Below are positions 20,201 through 32,529 of a stretch of DNA of 64,000 nucleotides, piece by piece. The stretch spans positions 1 through 64,000 of the forward strand of contig JAPOVV010000038.1 of NCBI GenBank assembly GCA_026707945.1. The letters are read 5' to 3'. Made by a program: the position numbers and the translations under genes. The DNA comes from Gammaproteobacteria bacterium. GTDB taxonomy: Bacteria; Pseudomonadota; Gammaproteobacteria; Pseudomonadales; Azotimanducaceae. The notes beneath the pieces are model-generated. The model was not told where the DNA came from. It ran no database searches and saw only the letters and a list, made by a program, of their open reading frames with translations. Each line of letters opens with the position of its first letter. Position 1 is the stretch's first letter.

Positions 20201-21394
20201 ATGAAGTTCGAAGTCCAGCAAGACGAAATGCTAAACGTGCTTTCGCACATTACAGGAGTCCTGGAACGGACGCAGACTCGCGACGTACTTTCGCATGCCC
20301 GCGTTCGGGTAGCGGAGAACGGCGAGTTGCAGGTAAGTTGCACAGATCTCACCATGACCATGGTGGCACAGATGCAGCTGGATCATGTCGACGAGCCAGG
20401 AGGCGCATCTATCCCAGGTTTGCGCTTATTCAACATATTCCGGGCGATTCGAAAGAACGAACCAGTCGTTTTTGAGACTGCCGGCGACATGATCAAGATC
20501 ACGTCTGGTCATTCTGAATATGAACTAAACGTTATGACGGGGCCGAATTCGACGGTATTAGACGGGTATCTTCCGACCCCACCCGACGATCATGTCGAAA
20601 TACAGATTCCTGCATCGCGCCTACACGAACAGCTCATGTACACAAACCCAGTTATGGGGGTAAAAGATTCCCGTCAGTATATGGTTGCGACATGTTTTGA
20701 ACTCAGCCCAACCTATTTACGAACCGTAAGTACGGAAGCGTCTGTATTGGCGATGGCCACGTCTTCAGGAGGTGTACCGTCATTAGGCCAAAGTGATGAC
20801 GATGGCGATGGGATTAAGCGATTCGTCGTACCACGCAAGACGGTTTTGCAAGTCACGTCGATGTGTAGTGCAGCAAATGCATCAGACGTTGTCAAGATGA
20901 CGTTCGGTAGCAATCACTTTTCGGCAAACGTTGGCGTATTTACGTTGACTTCTAACCTGGTTGACAGTGTCTTCCCTCAATACCAAAACGTATTTCCTGA
21001 AGAATATGGCTGGTCGATGGTATGTGACCGAGAACGCCTCCGTGAAGGGCTTGATCAAGTCGAAGTCGTCGCAATCGACAGTAGCCATCGGGTTCAGTGG
21101 GAATTTGATGAGAACGTGCTCTCTATGCGCTCCGCGTCAACGCGTAACGATCGTGTTTCCGCGCAAGTCGCGCTTGATAGCTTGACAGATTCGCGAAAAC
21201 TCGCTGTTAATGGCGAGAAAGTCCTACGCGTCTTACACGCCCTCAAAACGGAGAAGGTTGAATTTAGTACGAATGCAACGGACTTGCGCGCAAATATCCG
21301 GATCGTAGGAACAAAAGGCGGCGATGGGGCGGAGGCAGATGCTTCTGATGACATCGGCGTCGCTTATCTGCTAGCCACAATGTCAGATCGATGA
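20201..21394 (+). CDS. dnaN: DNA polymerase III sliding clamp (beta)
   Basis: Ring-shaped processivity clamp, 397 residues against about 366 in E. coli. Three clamp domains are recognisable (MKFEVQQDEMLNVLSHITGV; FVVPRKTVLQV; LAVNGEKVLRVLHALKTEKV). The extra length is in a Ser/Asp-rich insert before the second interdomain junction (PSLGQSDDDGDG) and an acidic loop near the C-terminus (TKGGDGAEADASDD). The usual end MPMRL, part of the partner-binding cleft, is replaced by ATMSDR. ATG start; the stop overlaps recF as ATGA. Confidence 0.97.
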   Translation: MKFEVQQDEMLNVLSHITGVLERTQTRDVLSHARVRVAENGELQVSCTDLTMTMVAQMQLDHVDEPGGASIPGLRLFNIFRAIRKNEPVVFETAGDMIKITSGHSEYELNVMTGPNSTVLDGYLPTPPDDHVEIQIPASRLHEQLMYTNPVMGVKDSRQYMVATCFELSPTYLRTVSTEASVLAMATSSGGVPSLGQSDDDGDGIKRFVVPRKTVLQVTSMCSAANASDVVKMTFGSNHFSANVGVFTLTSNLVDSVFPQYQNVFPEEYGWSMVCDRERLREGLDQVEVVAIDSSHRVQWEFDENVLSMRSASTRNDRVSAQVALDSLTDSRKLAVNGEKVLRVLHALKTEKVEFSTNATDLRANIRIVGTKGGDGAEADASDDIGVAYLLATMSDR

Positions 21395-22476
21395 TTCTTG
21401 ATCGGCTGGAAGTCGATCATGTACGAAACATCGGAAACCTCTCGCTCGAGTTAGAACCGGGTATTAATCTTCTCACGGGACCGAACGGTGCCGGTAAGAC
21501 GTCGTTGCTTGAGGCAGTTCACCTCCTAGTGCGCGGTAAATCATTTCGTCGAGGGGGCTTGGAGAGCCAGATTTCCCATTCGGCCGACGACATGGCCATA
21601 CGTGGACGATTTAATACGGACGAGTCCTCGTTTCGACTGGACTTTACCAAACGTCGAGGTACTCCCCTCGAACTGCGCCTCGACCGACGACGCGTTCAGC
21701 GAATATCAGAAATTGTCTCCTTAGTTCCGATTCAGACGTTCTTACCTGACCTGGCCGAACTTATCTTCGGCGCGCCGATCGAACGACGTAAATGGCTCGA
21801 TCTTGGGGTCCTTTACGAGAGTTCTGACGCACTTCGCACGATGGCACATTTCCGGCATGTCTTGCGGCAGCGAAATGCTGCGCTTCGAACCCGACAGGTC
21901 GCTCAACTCGACGCGTGGGATTTCGAATTAGTCGCTAGCGCTGAAGCCCTTACTGCGCTGCGACGTAGGTGCTTCGAAAACATGGTCAAAGAAGTCGCGT
22001 CTAGTGCGTCTCAACTATGCCCAGAGCTTGAATTGTCGATGCGATTTTTCCCGGGCTATCGAGGTGAGGAATTCGCAGAAGAATTGAGAAAACAGAGGCC
22101 AAGAGATGTACAATTACGCATGACAAATTCAGGGCCACATCGCGCTGACGTTCATGTGCGGATCAGCGTGGACGGCAGGCAGCGCAGAGCATTGCCGAGC
22201 GCAGCGGTTCTCGTTTCTCAAGGTCAGGCGCGCGCACTCGCTGCGGCGTTCAAATTAGGGCAGGTTCAGCATCTGAAATCACTCGGATATCGCTCTTTGC
22301 TGTTGGTGGACGATCTTGGTTCAGAGTGGGACGATATCCACTTTGACCGCTTCCTCAATCTTATGGCGAAATTGGGATCTCAAGTGCTTAGCTCGGCTGT
22401 GAGCACGAGTCTGTTACCGGACGACTGGGTAGAACGAATAACCCGCTTTGAATTGAACAAGGGAAATGTACTGTAG
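21391..22476 (+). CDS. recF: DNA repair and recombination protein RecF
   Basis: ABC-type ATPase that helps load RecA at gaps, 361 residues. Walker A GPNGAGKTSLLEAVHLL near residue 30, signature-like segment LVSQGQARALAAAFKL, and Walker B LLLVDDLGSEWD. It starts MILDRLEVDHVRNIGNLSLE, the typical RecF opening. ATG overlaps the dnaN stop, so translation is coupled. Confidence 0.97.
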   Translation: MILDRLEVDHVRNIGNLSLELEPGINLLTGPNGAGKTSLLEAVHLLVRGKSFRRGGLESQISHSADDMAIRGRFNTDESSFRLDFTKRRGTPLELRLDRRRVQRISEIVSLVPIQTFLPDLAELIFGAPIERRKWLDLGVLYESSDALRTMAHFRHVLRQRNAALRTRQVAQLDAWDFELVASAEALTALRRRCFENMVKEVASSASQLCPELELSMRFFPGYRGEEFAEELRKQRPRDVQLRMTNSGPHRADVHVRISVDGRQRRALPSAAVLVSQGQARALAAAFKLGQVQHLKSLGYRSLLLVDDLGSEWDDIHFDRFLNLMAKLGSQVLSSAVSTSLLPDDWVERITRFELNKGNVL

Positions 22477-22506
22477 CCGTTCCGCTGAAAGCGTTTGTTT
22501 TATGAA

Positions 22507-22522
22507 TGTTTCACGTGGAACA
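22507..22522. promoter_or_regulatory. parS site 1 (ParB binding)
   Basis: TGTTTCACGTGGAACA, the exact universal chromosomal parS, between recF and gyrB. A parB gene is 12 kb to the left. Confidence 0.93.
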
Positions 22523-22546
22523 TTGGCCGAGAATAAAGCCCCATAA

Positions 22547-25072
<2,526 letters not shown>

Positions 25073-25679
25073 TCGACGATCACCGAAAAACTGCACGGAT
25101 AGAGCAAACGGCGGATGTTTCACGTGAAACATCCGCTACATCCCAAGCCCCGATCGGCCAAGAGCGTTACTTAAAGTGCTAAAACTAGCAACGCTCAAAG
25201 ACGAGACGGTCGCCATTATTCGGTCGCACTGTCCCTAAAAATCTAACTATTTCTAGTCAGAGGGTTGTATCTGCACTTGGTTGACGATTATTGCTGGTTA
25301 GCGCTAATCCAAACTCAAGCCTCCTGACAGGCAGTTCTCCGCCGGAGCAATCACAAACGGGATTGCGGGCAACATTCCGCTGCTCGCAGAATCCCACGTG
25401 ATAAAGCGGTCGCCGTCTCATCCGCCACCAAGCGAATGGTTGACTACTGACTTGCAATCTACAGGTAGCGTTTCCGAATTTTTCGGTTGAACGTTACTCC
25501 AAGGCGTAATTTTAGATAGATTTGACCGGATATTTCACAACAGATTTGATCTCCAAATGCGAGTAAGATAGACCAACGCGTCGAAACGTCTTTAAGGCAA
25601 CCTTAAGTTGTCGGGCAATGTTTGGAGAGTTTACTGATTTGATAGTGGTATGTGTACGGTGGTGATACCAAGTAACTTA
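25073..25679. other. 607-nt gap after gyrB
   Basis: Holds parS site 2 (25116-25131) and, at 25162-25196, a hairpin in which GAGCGTT pairs with AACGCTC, with GCTA/TAGC inside and a 9-nt bulge. The hairpin could end gyrB transcription, though it lacks a T run. From 25200 to 25640 I see no supported gene; a 66-codon bottom-strand frame at 25257-25457 shows no recognisable motif. Confidence 0.5.
25116..25131. promoter_or_regulatory. parS site 2 (ParB binding)
   Basis: TGTTTCACGTGAAACA, a perfectly symmetrical parS. The symmetry extends five bases on each side, making a 26-bp perfect palindrome at 25111-25136, so the site may also form a hairpin in the gyrB transcript. Confidence 0.93.
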
Positions 25680-26339
25680 ATGGCTCGAGTGATCCAGAGT
25701 ATGTCTCTGCCCCTTGCGCTGAGTGCATCTCTATGGATATTCCCCGCAACCGCAGACGAAGCGAGCGAGCAGACGTCGTCAGTTCTCCAACGTGCGAGTG
25801 GGTATCGAGCGCAGGACATGGAAGAAGTCATCGTAGAAGGAGAACGAATCGATCCAGGCAGTATGGATTTCCTTGAACTTGAGCAGATCTATCGCCAAAA
25901 GGAAAGCGCGTCGCGAAACTTCAAGATAGGTAAATACGAGGAAGCGTTTCCAGAGCTTCTTCAACTAGCGAAACTGGGGTTTAAGGATGCCCAAGCTCGA
26001 GTGGGTTTCTTATTCCTTCACGGTCTTGGCGGTCAACAAAAAAGCAATCTCAAGGCTTTAGGATGGCTCGGTGTTGCTTCTCAAGGCACTACGCGTCCCC
26101 AGTACCGCAATATTTTCAATCATATGATGAGTGAAGTCCCGGAAGAACAGCAATCACTGGTCGCGTTCGTTGTCGCGGACTATCGCGAGAAGTTTAATTC
26201 AGAAAAGCTGGGTGTCGAGTGTTGGCATAGTAACGTAAATCACATACGCCAGTTTACATGCCGCTATCATGACGAGATGCATAAATATTATAACCACATG
26301 AGCATGTCAGGGACGCCTTTCTCTACTTCTTTAGAATAG
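25680..26339 (+). CDS. exported Sel1-repeat protein (paralogue 2)
   Basis: Predicted periplasmic protein, about 219 residues from ATG 25680; ATG 25650 and 25701 are alternatives. Signal peptide MSLPLALSASLWIFPATA. After an acidic stretch (MEEVIVEGERIDPG) comes the TPR/Sel1-like unit (FKIGKYEEAFPELLQLAKLG, then FKDAQARVGFLFLHGLGG and NLKALGWLGVAS). Two C-terminal cysteines (VECWHS, FTCRYH) match those of the protein at 13655-14245, its paralogue. Unknown function. The stretch EEVIVEGER resembles a linker seen in outer-membrane receptor proteins, but nothing else here does. Confidence 0.75.
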   Translation: MARVIQSMSLPLALSASLWIFPATADEASEQTSSVLQRASGYRAQDMEEVIVEGERIDPGSMDFLELEQIYRQKESASRNFKIGKYEEAFPELLQLAKLGFKDAQARVGFLFLHGLGGQQKSNLKALGWLGVASQGTTRPQYRNIFNHMMSEVPEEQQSLVAFVVADYREKFNSEKLGVECWHSNVNHIRQFTCRYHDEMHKYYNHMSMSGTPFSTSLE

Positions 26340-26497
26340 CTGGATTTGTGAGGCTGCTTTGGGTTTTAGGGCACAACCCTGAAATTAGCACAAAAATAGG
26401 ATATTTTCGGGCTCATTTGACGATTTTTCTTTAGATTAAGGTTGTTTTTTGGAAGATTTCGTTCATTTTTTCGTTAAAAGCTTGGGGTCGCATTAAT
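26340..26497. terminator. convergent AT-rich gap, possible terminators
   Basis: Between two convergent genes. It has GGGTT/AACCC (26361-26379) around a short loop and several T runs (26425-26480). No single canonical stem plus T run is clear, so termination is inferred from the convergent layout. Confidence 0.3.
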
Positions 26498-27235
26498 TCA
26501 CGACACTGCGTCAAGTTCTGCGATCTGGTCTCGCATCCACGCTTCAGCATCGCTATTAAATTCCTGAGAGGTCCGTTCGCCGACTACTTGCGGTGGCGAG
26601 ATTCGTACTTGAACGACGCCTGGCCGTTTGATGAATGATTTGTTACTCCATAGACGTCCTCCGTTATGAGCAACAAAGTAGGTCGGCACTCCGCTCTGCT
26701 TAGCTAGCATCGCTCCGCCTCGCTGAAATCGGCCGACTTGCCCGGAAGGCATTCGGGTTCCTTCTGGAAACAAGGTCACCCAACAACCGGAGTCTAATCG
26801 CTTCCGTCCTTCACCCACGATGTAGCGCAACGCTGACATGCGCTGTTCGCGATCGATCGCGATGGGGTTAGTGACCCAAAACGCCCAGCCGAAACAGGGA
26901 ATCCATAAGAGTTTTCTTTTGATGACGGTGGTTTGTGGGCACACAAGCAACTGGGAGTAAAGGGCATCCCAGGTACTTGCATGTTTCATAAGCAGGATAC
27001 CCGGTTCATCTCCTAGGTGCTCTTTGCCCGTTACTTCAACGCGGATACCACATGTCAGCTTCAACCACCATAAAACGAACGTGACCCAAGGCACGATGAC
27101 GACTCGGAAGCGTGAGTGTTTTGGAACAAACTGAGCGATGGCCGTGAGCGATGTGCCCCAAAGCATGGTCGAGAGCGAATACCCAATGTAAAACAAGAGC
27201 GATCGAACCCACAGTACGGGTCGAGTTCGCATCAT
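26498..27235 (-). CDS. plsC: 1-acylglycerol-3-phosphate O-acyltransferase
   Basis: Phospholipid synthesis enzyme, 245 residues, inner membrane. Catalytic HxxxxD is KHASTWD, glycerophosphate-binding block is FPEGTRMPSGQ, and a further block is VAHNGGRLW. Two N-terminal hydrophobic stretches (SLLFYIGYSLSTMLWGTSL; FVLWWLKLTCGI). ATG 27235 overlaps the trkH TGA as part of GATGATG, suggesting coupled translation. A similar acyltransferase follows gyrB in Pseudomonas. Confidence 0.9.
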   Translation of the reverse strand: MMRTRPVLWVRSLLFYIGYSLSTMLWGTSLTAIAQFVPKHSRFRVVIVPWVTFVLWWLKLTCGIRVEVTGKEHLGDEPGILLMKHASTWDALYSQLLVCPQTTVIKRKLLWIPCFGWAFWVTNPIAIDREQRMSALRYIVGEGRKRLDSGCWVTLFPEGTRMPSGQVGRFQRGGAMLAKQSGVPTYFVAHNGGRLWSNKSFIKRPGVVQVRISPPQVVGERTSQEFNSDAEAWMRDQIAELDAVS

Positions 27236-28686
27236 CGATACCAATACCGTGGTGCAAGTAATACGAGCAACGTAAATATCTCAAGCCGACCTAATACCAT
27301 CGCGAGAATCAGCAGCCACTTAGTTGGCGCATTCAAGGATGCATAGTGATTGGCGACTTCGCCAAGCCCGGGACCAAGGTTGTTTAAGCATGCAGCAACT
27401 GCCGAAAAAGCGCTCTTAATATCTAGGTCCGAGACCATTAGTACACATGTTAGTAAAAACACGAAGAGGAGCCCATACATCGTCACGAAGCCCCACACAG
27501 CCTCGATCACCCGGTCTGCGACGACTTCGGAACCGAGCTTTACAGTAAATACACCATCGGGCAAGATCAAGCGCCTGATTTCGCGGACCCCTTGTTGCAT
27601 AACCACGAGAACGCGGTAGATTTTGACGCCGCCAGCGGTCGAACCGACGCAACCGCCAACAAATGAAGCGAGAACTAGGACTACGGGACACAACAGCGGC
27701 CAGCTGTCAACTGAAGTGGTCGTGTAGCCCGTCGTTGTCGCGAATGAGACAGCCTGGAAGAGCGCGTCGCGAAACCCGCTTCCGGTCATATCGTCAGCCA
27801 TTGCGAGTCGTGCTGTTACGAGCACTGTTACGGCTACTATAAAGACGGCGTAGGTGCGCGCTTCAGGATCGCGGAAGTACTCGCGTATATCCGTTTTGAC
27901 TAGGATTGCGCGATAGTGTAAAGAGAAATTGAGACCAGCCAACAGCATGAACAGTATGGCGACCGTCTCGATCATGGGCTCGTCGAAGTAACCGATACTC
28001 GCATCGTAATTTGAGAAGCCACCAATTGCCACCGTTGTGAACGCGTGGCAAATTGCGTCAAACATGGACATACCGGCGAACCAATATGCGAGCGCGCAAG
28101 CAATGGTCAGTGCGAGATAGAGGAACCACAACGATTTCGCCGCTTCTGCGATACGAGGTTTAAGGCTTGTGTCCGTAATCGTGCCTGGTGCTTCGGCACG
28201 AAAAAGCTGCATCCCACCGATTCCTAGCATCGGGAGGATCGCTACGGCAAGCACGATGATGCCCATCCCGCCAATCCACTGTAAAGAAGCGCGATAGAAC
28301 AAAAACGTGCGAGGAAGTTCCTCAAGGCCCGTCAGTACCGTCGCGCCGGTCGTCGTCAAGCCGGAGAACGACTCAAAGGCAGCATCCGTGAAACTTTGCG
28401 TAACGTTGGCCGAGCTGACCATAAACGGTAGAGTACAGAGCAGACCTAACACGAAGTACGTTAGCGTCGTAATAAAAAAGCCTTCTCGAACGCGTACCGT
28501 TCGATCAAATCGAGCGAGTAATAGATGAACAAAGCCGCCGCTGAGAATAAACACCAGCCCCAAGCCCGCAAAGACCATAGCGACTTGCTCGCCGTACAAG
28601 AAACCTACGCCCGCACTTACTAACAACGGTCCGCCGATGATCATCACAAGTACGGCTAACACGCTGCCTACGGCCGCGTAGTTCAT
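27232..28686 (-). CDS. trkH: Trk potassium uptake system membrane subunit
   Basis: Potassium-translocating subunit, 484 residues, about ten membrane helices with the four pore-loop repeats of the TrkH/KtrB fold (for example GLTTTGATVLTG, FTTVAIGGFSNYD, FATTTGYTTTSVDSW and ACLNNLGPGLGEV). The Gly of each loop lines the selectivity filter. ATG shares one base with the trkA TAA (TAATG), so the two are cotranscribed and coupled. Confidence 0.97.
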   Translation of the reverse strand: MNYAAVGSVLAVLVMIIGGPLLVSAGVGFLYGEQVAMVFAGLGLVFILSGGFVHLLLARFDRTVRVREGFFITTLTYFVLGLLCTLPFMVSSANVTQSFTDAAFESFSGLTTTGATVLTGLEELPRTFLFYRASLQWIGGMGIIVLAVAILPMLGIGGMQLFRAEAPGTITDTSLKPRIAEAAKSLWFLYLALTIACALAYWFAGMSMFDAICHAFTTVAIGGFSNYDASIGYFDEPMIETVAILFMLLAGLNFSLHYRAILVKTDIREYFRDPEARTYAVFIVAVTVLVTARLAMADDMTGSGFRDALFQAVSFATTTGYTTTSVDSWPLLCPVVLVLASFVGGCVGSTAGGVKIYRVLVVMQQGVREIRRLILPDGVFTVKLGSEVVADRVIEAVWGFVTMYGLLFVFLLTCVLMVSDLDIKSAFSAVAACLNNLGPGLGEVANHYASLNAPTKWLLILAMVLGRLEIFTLLVLLAPRYWYR

Positions 28687-30119
28687 TAGAAGAGCTTGAA
28701 GGCCTTGGCTCGAAACAGTTGTTCGGCCTTCGTCGTGGCATCGCTACTCTCTGTAATGAAGATCGCGCGATCGCCTTCCTCTAGCCTAACATCTGGATTG
28801 GCGTGAAACGGGAAGATTTCCGTCTGCCCGGCACTGTTTTCCTGGTCGGCACCCCGGACTAGGCAAAGTAGATGTGTTCCCTTTGGCAACTTCATTTGCG
28901 AAGGTTGTTGTCCGACGACACGGCTTGTTTCCGCGTTCCCCTGGACTTTCAGCTCGAAAAGGTCGAGGTTGAACAACGCCAAATGGCGGAACACCGATAA
29001 GGTTTTTTCGCGGAATAACCGTTGAATGATGTTCGCGGTGGTCTGCTGTGGCGAAATCGGAATCTCAATGCCTGCTTGTACGAGCGATTCCAAGTAGTGA
29101 ACGTGTTGAACGAGTGTGAACACTGTCTTAACGTTCAACCGCTTAGCAGTCAACGACGATACAACATTGACGAGGTCATTGTTCGTCACAGCGCAGTAAA
29201 GATCAGAGTCGTTGACGTCGTTCGCTCGTAGGAAATCTTCACTTGAGGCGTCGCCGCTCAGTACCGTGAGGTCCATGGATGACTCGAGTTCACCGGCCAG
29301 CTGCTCTGCCCGAGCCGGGTCTGCTTCAATGATCTTGATGTTGCGTCGAGGGGAGAGCTCGTGCACGTCCTTGGCAAGGCGCATCCCGATTTGCCCTCCG
29401 CCTCCGATAACTACCTGCCGATACGGCTTGATGATGCCACTCAAGTCGCGCGAGAGTTCGTGCATGGCGTTTTTTTGGCCCAGAATGAAGGCAAGATCGT
29501 CTACCGCGATCTTCGCATCCCGAAGCGAATTCACCATCTTGTTGTCTCGCAACAACCCGACGAGCTGTGCTCGGTTCCCGCTCGCTGTCGCAAATTGATT
29601 CGGCTTCAATCCAATCAAATCGCTGCCGGCCAACATTCGCGTACATGTCATCACGACTTCTGCATCTGCAAATTCCGCAATGTAGACAGCGCCCTGATAC
29701 TCAACTAGGTCTTTGAGATGATTTACGACGGTTAGCTCAGGACTGATTGGCTCATCGACTGGAATTCCTCCCGCAGAAAACAGTTTGACGTGGTTTTCAC
29801 CGAGATAATCGAGATTCCGTACACGCGCAATCCGCATTGGGGTATCGTGTAACGTGAGCGCAACCTGACAGGCGACAAGATTGACTTCGTCGCTTGCGGT
29901 GACGGCGACAATTGCATCGCAATCTTCAATGCCCGCTTCCCTGAGCACATCTGGACTTGAGGCGTGTCCTGCTACGGTGCTACACGAGTGCATTGCTCGG
30001 ATTTCCGCGAGAGCATGCTGGTCCGTATCTACAACTGTCACGTCCATGTTGATGTCAGCGGCTAACGACTGTAGCACGGTTCTGCCGACTTGACCCGCGC
30101 CGAGGATAAGTACATTCAT
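28686..30119 (-). CDS. trkA: Trk potassium uptake regulatory subunit
   Basis: Cytoplasmic NAD(H)-binding gating subunit, 477 residues, built as two RCK repeats. The first starts MNVLILGAGQVGRTVLQSLA, and the second Rossmann motif is VVIGGGGQIGMRLAKDV near residue 235. ATG overlaps the rsmB TGA as ATGA. The order fmt-rsmB-trkA is that of Pseudomonas; trkH adjacent is an added link. Confidence 0.97.
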   Translation of the reverse strand: MNVLILGAGQVGRTVLQSLAADINMDVTVVDTDQHALAEIRAMHSCSTVAGHASSPDVLREAGIEDCDAIVAVTASDEVNLVACQVALTLHDTPMRIARVRNLDYLGENHVKLFSAGGIPVDEPISPELTVVNHLKDLVEYQGAVYIAEFADAEVVMTCTRMLAGSDLIGLKPNQFATASGNRAQLVGLLRDNKMVNSLRDAKIAVDDLAFILGQKNAMHELSRDLSGIIKPYRQVVIGGGGQIGMRLAKDVHELSPRRNIKIIEADPARAEQLAGELESSMDLTVLSGDASSEDFLRANDVNDSDLYCAVTNNDLVNVVSSLTAKRLNVKTVFTLVQHVHYLESLVQAGIEIPISPQQTTANIIQRLFREKTLSVFRHLALFNLDLFELKVQGNAETSRVVGQQPSQMKLPKGTHLLCLVRGADQENSAGQTEIFPFHANPDVRLEEGDRAIFITESSDATTKAEQLFRAKAFKLF

Positions 30120-31402
30120 AACGCAGGATTCACTTTGCGCAATTTAGCGAGATAGAACCCGTCTCCCCAATTGGGATCTGGGAAGATTTGAACGCCGTAG
30201 TCCTGTGGAATGATCAACGGACGTTCCGATGGGTGCACACTAAGAGACTCGAACTGAACGTCATTGTTTGTATCTGCCAACTCGGCAATGACAGCATCGT
30301 TTTCTTCTGGCAACAGTGAGCACGTTGCGTAAACCAATACACCGTCGGGCGCAAGCACGTTCCATAGATTACTCAAAAGTTGGACCTGGCGTTCATGCAA
30401 GGCGTCCAGCTGCTCGGGAGCTCGGTGAATTTTGACATCCGGATGCCGACCGATCGTGCCGGTCGCCGAACACGGCGCGTCGAGAAGGATTCGTTCAAAC
30501 GGGTGACCGTCCCACCAGATCTGGTTGGTTGCGTCACCTTTGATGATGGTGAGAGGAAGGTCAAGTCGCTTGCTCTCGCTATCAGACCACGCGCGTCGCA
30601 CAGGATTAACGTCAAGAGCGGTTAGTTCTATGTCGTGTTCTAACAACTGGAACGACTTGTTCCCCGGAGCTGCGCAAGCATCCAACACCCTTAACTTGGG
30701 CCGGAGGTCGAGCTCGCGAACCGGAAGCTGTGCACTTGCATCCTGCACCGCGAACCAGCCCTCAGTGTAACCTGGAATCGAATGAGTAGGCTGAGGGGAA
30801 CAAAGTCGCAGGGTTGCGTCCTGACGCAGAGTCGTGAAGGCAATATCTTGTGCCCGCAATACTCCGTGAAAATCTCGCGGCGAGATCTTGTGCTGATTTA
30901 CGCGGAGACACTGAGGCATCCTGCTATTGAGGAGCACCAGTTGGCTATGGACGAACTTGTCGCCGTATGCCTCCCTTAGTTTCTCGATGATCCAATCGGG
31001 TAGTTCGTATTTACCGCACAAGGACTTGGGCTTGAAGTCCCGTTCAACTTTTCTCAGGACGGCGTTGACAAGAAACGCGGCGGATTGTTTGTGAAGCCGC
31101 TTGATGGCTTCTACCGATTCAGAGACGACAGCGTGTGGTTTCGCATCCGAATGGGTGAGTTGGTACACACCGAGCAAGAGCACGGCGAGTACTTCACGAT
31201 CTAGTTTCGGCAGCGGCGTGTTACAAAGGCGAGCCAGTTGCTCTGAAACAGAGAAGTAGTGACGGCAAACCCCATAAACCCAGGCTCGGATACGCGCGGA
31301 AGCCAACGCTGCGCCAGATACCTCCAATGCCGTTTCTAACGATTCGCCCTTGAGGACCCGGATTAGGAGGCGAGCGGCGAGACGAATATCGTCATTACGC
31401 AT
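30116..31402 (-). CDS. rsmB: 16S rRNA (cytosine-967 C5) methyltransferase
   Basis: SAM-dependent methyltransferase, 428 residues, nearly the length of E. coli RsmB. An N-terminal NusB-like RNA-binding domain (RLAARLLIRVLKGESLETAL) is followed by the catalytic domain with DACAAPGNKSFQLLEH, LDAPCSATG and YATCSLLPEEN (the two catalytic cysteines). The SAM loop reads APGNK rather than APGGK. ATG 31402 lies inside the last codons of fmt and has GAGGT upstream. Confidence 0.95.
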   Translation of the reverse strand: MRNDDIRLAARLLIRVLKGESLETALEVSGAALASARIRAWVYGVCRHYFSVSEQLARLCNTPLPKLDREVLAVLLLGVYQLTHSDAKPHAVVSESVEAIKRLHKQSAAFLVNAVLRKVERDFKPKSLCGKYELPDWIIEKLREAYGDKFVHSQLVLLNSRMPQCLRVNQHKISPRDFHGVLRAQDIAFTTLRQDATLRLCSPQPTHSIPGYTEGWFAVQDASAQLPVRELDLRPKLRVLDACAAPGNKSFQLLEHDIELTALDVNPVRRAWSDSESKRLDLPLTIIKGDATNQIWWDGHPFERILLDAPCSATGTIGRHPDVKIHRAPEQLDALHERQVQLLSNLWNVLAPDGVLVYATCSLLPEENDAVIAELADTNNDVQFESLSVHPSERPLIIPQDYGVQIFPDPNWGDGFYLAKLRKVNPAL

Positions 31403-32354
31403 CTTGCAGTACCTCTGGGTTCTCGAAGCGCGTCCCGGAACGCCACAGATAAGCAAAACCGTTTACGGCGTCGGTCCCGGACATCGCACGCCCTTTTCCG
31501 ATGCTGAGCTGAATGGTCCGCAAAGCCAGTGCGTTTTGACCGCAGCCAATAACTGGTTCGGATTCCGCCGCGAGGACTTGACCGGGTGAGCCATCACGTT
31601 CGACCAGCTTGGCTTCGAGGACGCGGATTCTCACATTTCGATCAGGCAGTTGTAACGTCGTGAAAGCCATTCCGCGGCCATGAAACGCGCGAATGTGACG
31701 CTCAATTTGAATCGCACTTCCGCGCCAGTTGATTTGTGCTGCTTCATTACTCAATCGTGGCGCATAGGAGGCTTGCGATTCGGCTTGAGGTTGAGGTTCG
31801 TCAAGCGCATCGTCTTCGGCATGATCAAGAACTTTAACGATTTCAATGCCCCCTAGCTGAGCTAGCGCTTCCGTTACCGATGATGTTGTGCTCTTGTTAG
31901 TTAACGGCAATGTGGCTTGGCGGTACACTGGTCCTGCGTCAAGGCGAGAGGTAATTCGCATGATGGATACGCCGGTTTCGTTATCACCATGTAGGATGGC
32001 GTGTTCGATCGGCGAAGCTCCGCGCCATCTTGGCAGTAAAGATGCATGTACATTGATGCATCCGAATCGCGGCGCGGTCAGTACGCGCTTGGGGAGCAAC
32101 AGACCGTACGCCGCAACAACTAACACGTCCAGAGGTTCAAGCCTCGTTTCGACGCCACGCAGATCTGTGGGAGCGTGAACAACCAATCCTTGTCCGAGGC
32201 TCAGTGATTCCACTGGTCCTGGACGGACGCGGCGACCTCGACCGGCCGGTCTTCCGGGTTGCGTGAGAACCAACGACACATCGTGTTTGGACGCGAGAAG
32301 CGCGTCTAAAATCGTTGCGGCAAACACGGGCGTGCCAGCGAATCCGATGTTCAT
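31395..32354 (-). CDS. fmt: methionyl-tRNA formyltransferase
   Basis: Formylates initiator Met-tRNA with 10-formyl-THF, 319 residues. MNIGFAGTPVFAATILDAL, then CINVHASLLPRWRGASPIEH with catalytic Asn and His, and MRITSRLDAGPVYRQ with the catalytic Asp. The C-terminal tRNA-binding domain is present (WRGSAIQIERHIRAF). The usual upstream def is absent: the next gene is a divergent serine hydrolase. Confidence 0.97.
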   Translation of the reverse strand: MNIGFAGTPVFAATILDALLASKHDVSLVLTQPGRPAGRGRRVRPGPVESLSLGQGLVVHAPTDLRGVETRLEPLDVLVVAAYGLLLPKRVLTAPRFGCINVHASLLPRWRGASPIEHAILHGDNETGVSIMRITSRLDAGPVYRQATLPLTNKSTTSSVTEALAQLGGIEIVKVLDHAEDDALDEPQPQAESQASYAPRLSNEAAQINWRGSAIQIERHIRAFHGRGMAFTTLQLPDRNVRIRVLEAKLVERDGSPGQVLAAESEPVIGCGQNALALRTIQLSIGKGRAMSGTDAVNGFAYLWRSGTRFENPEVLQDA

Positions 32355-32529
32355 GGAACTAGGTATAGCACCGACTATTCGTTAACACACTTAGCGTGGA
32401 ACAATAGACCTCAAGTGCGCAAAAAGATTCGACGTTCGTGAGATTCGCTGGCTCTTGTCGAAGATGCGGAATTATTGCGATTTGTCGTTCGGCACCGTTT
32501 AGTTTGGATGTAGAAAAGGAAGCTAGTTC

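Noticed and set aside
25257-25457. 66-codon bottom-strand frame with several cysteines after gyrB
   Set aside because: No ribosome-binding site or recognisable motif, and short; kept as unexplained intergenic sequence.
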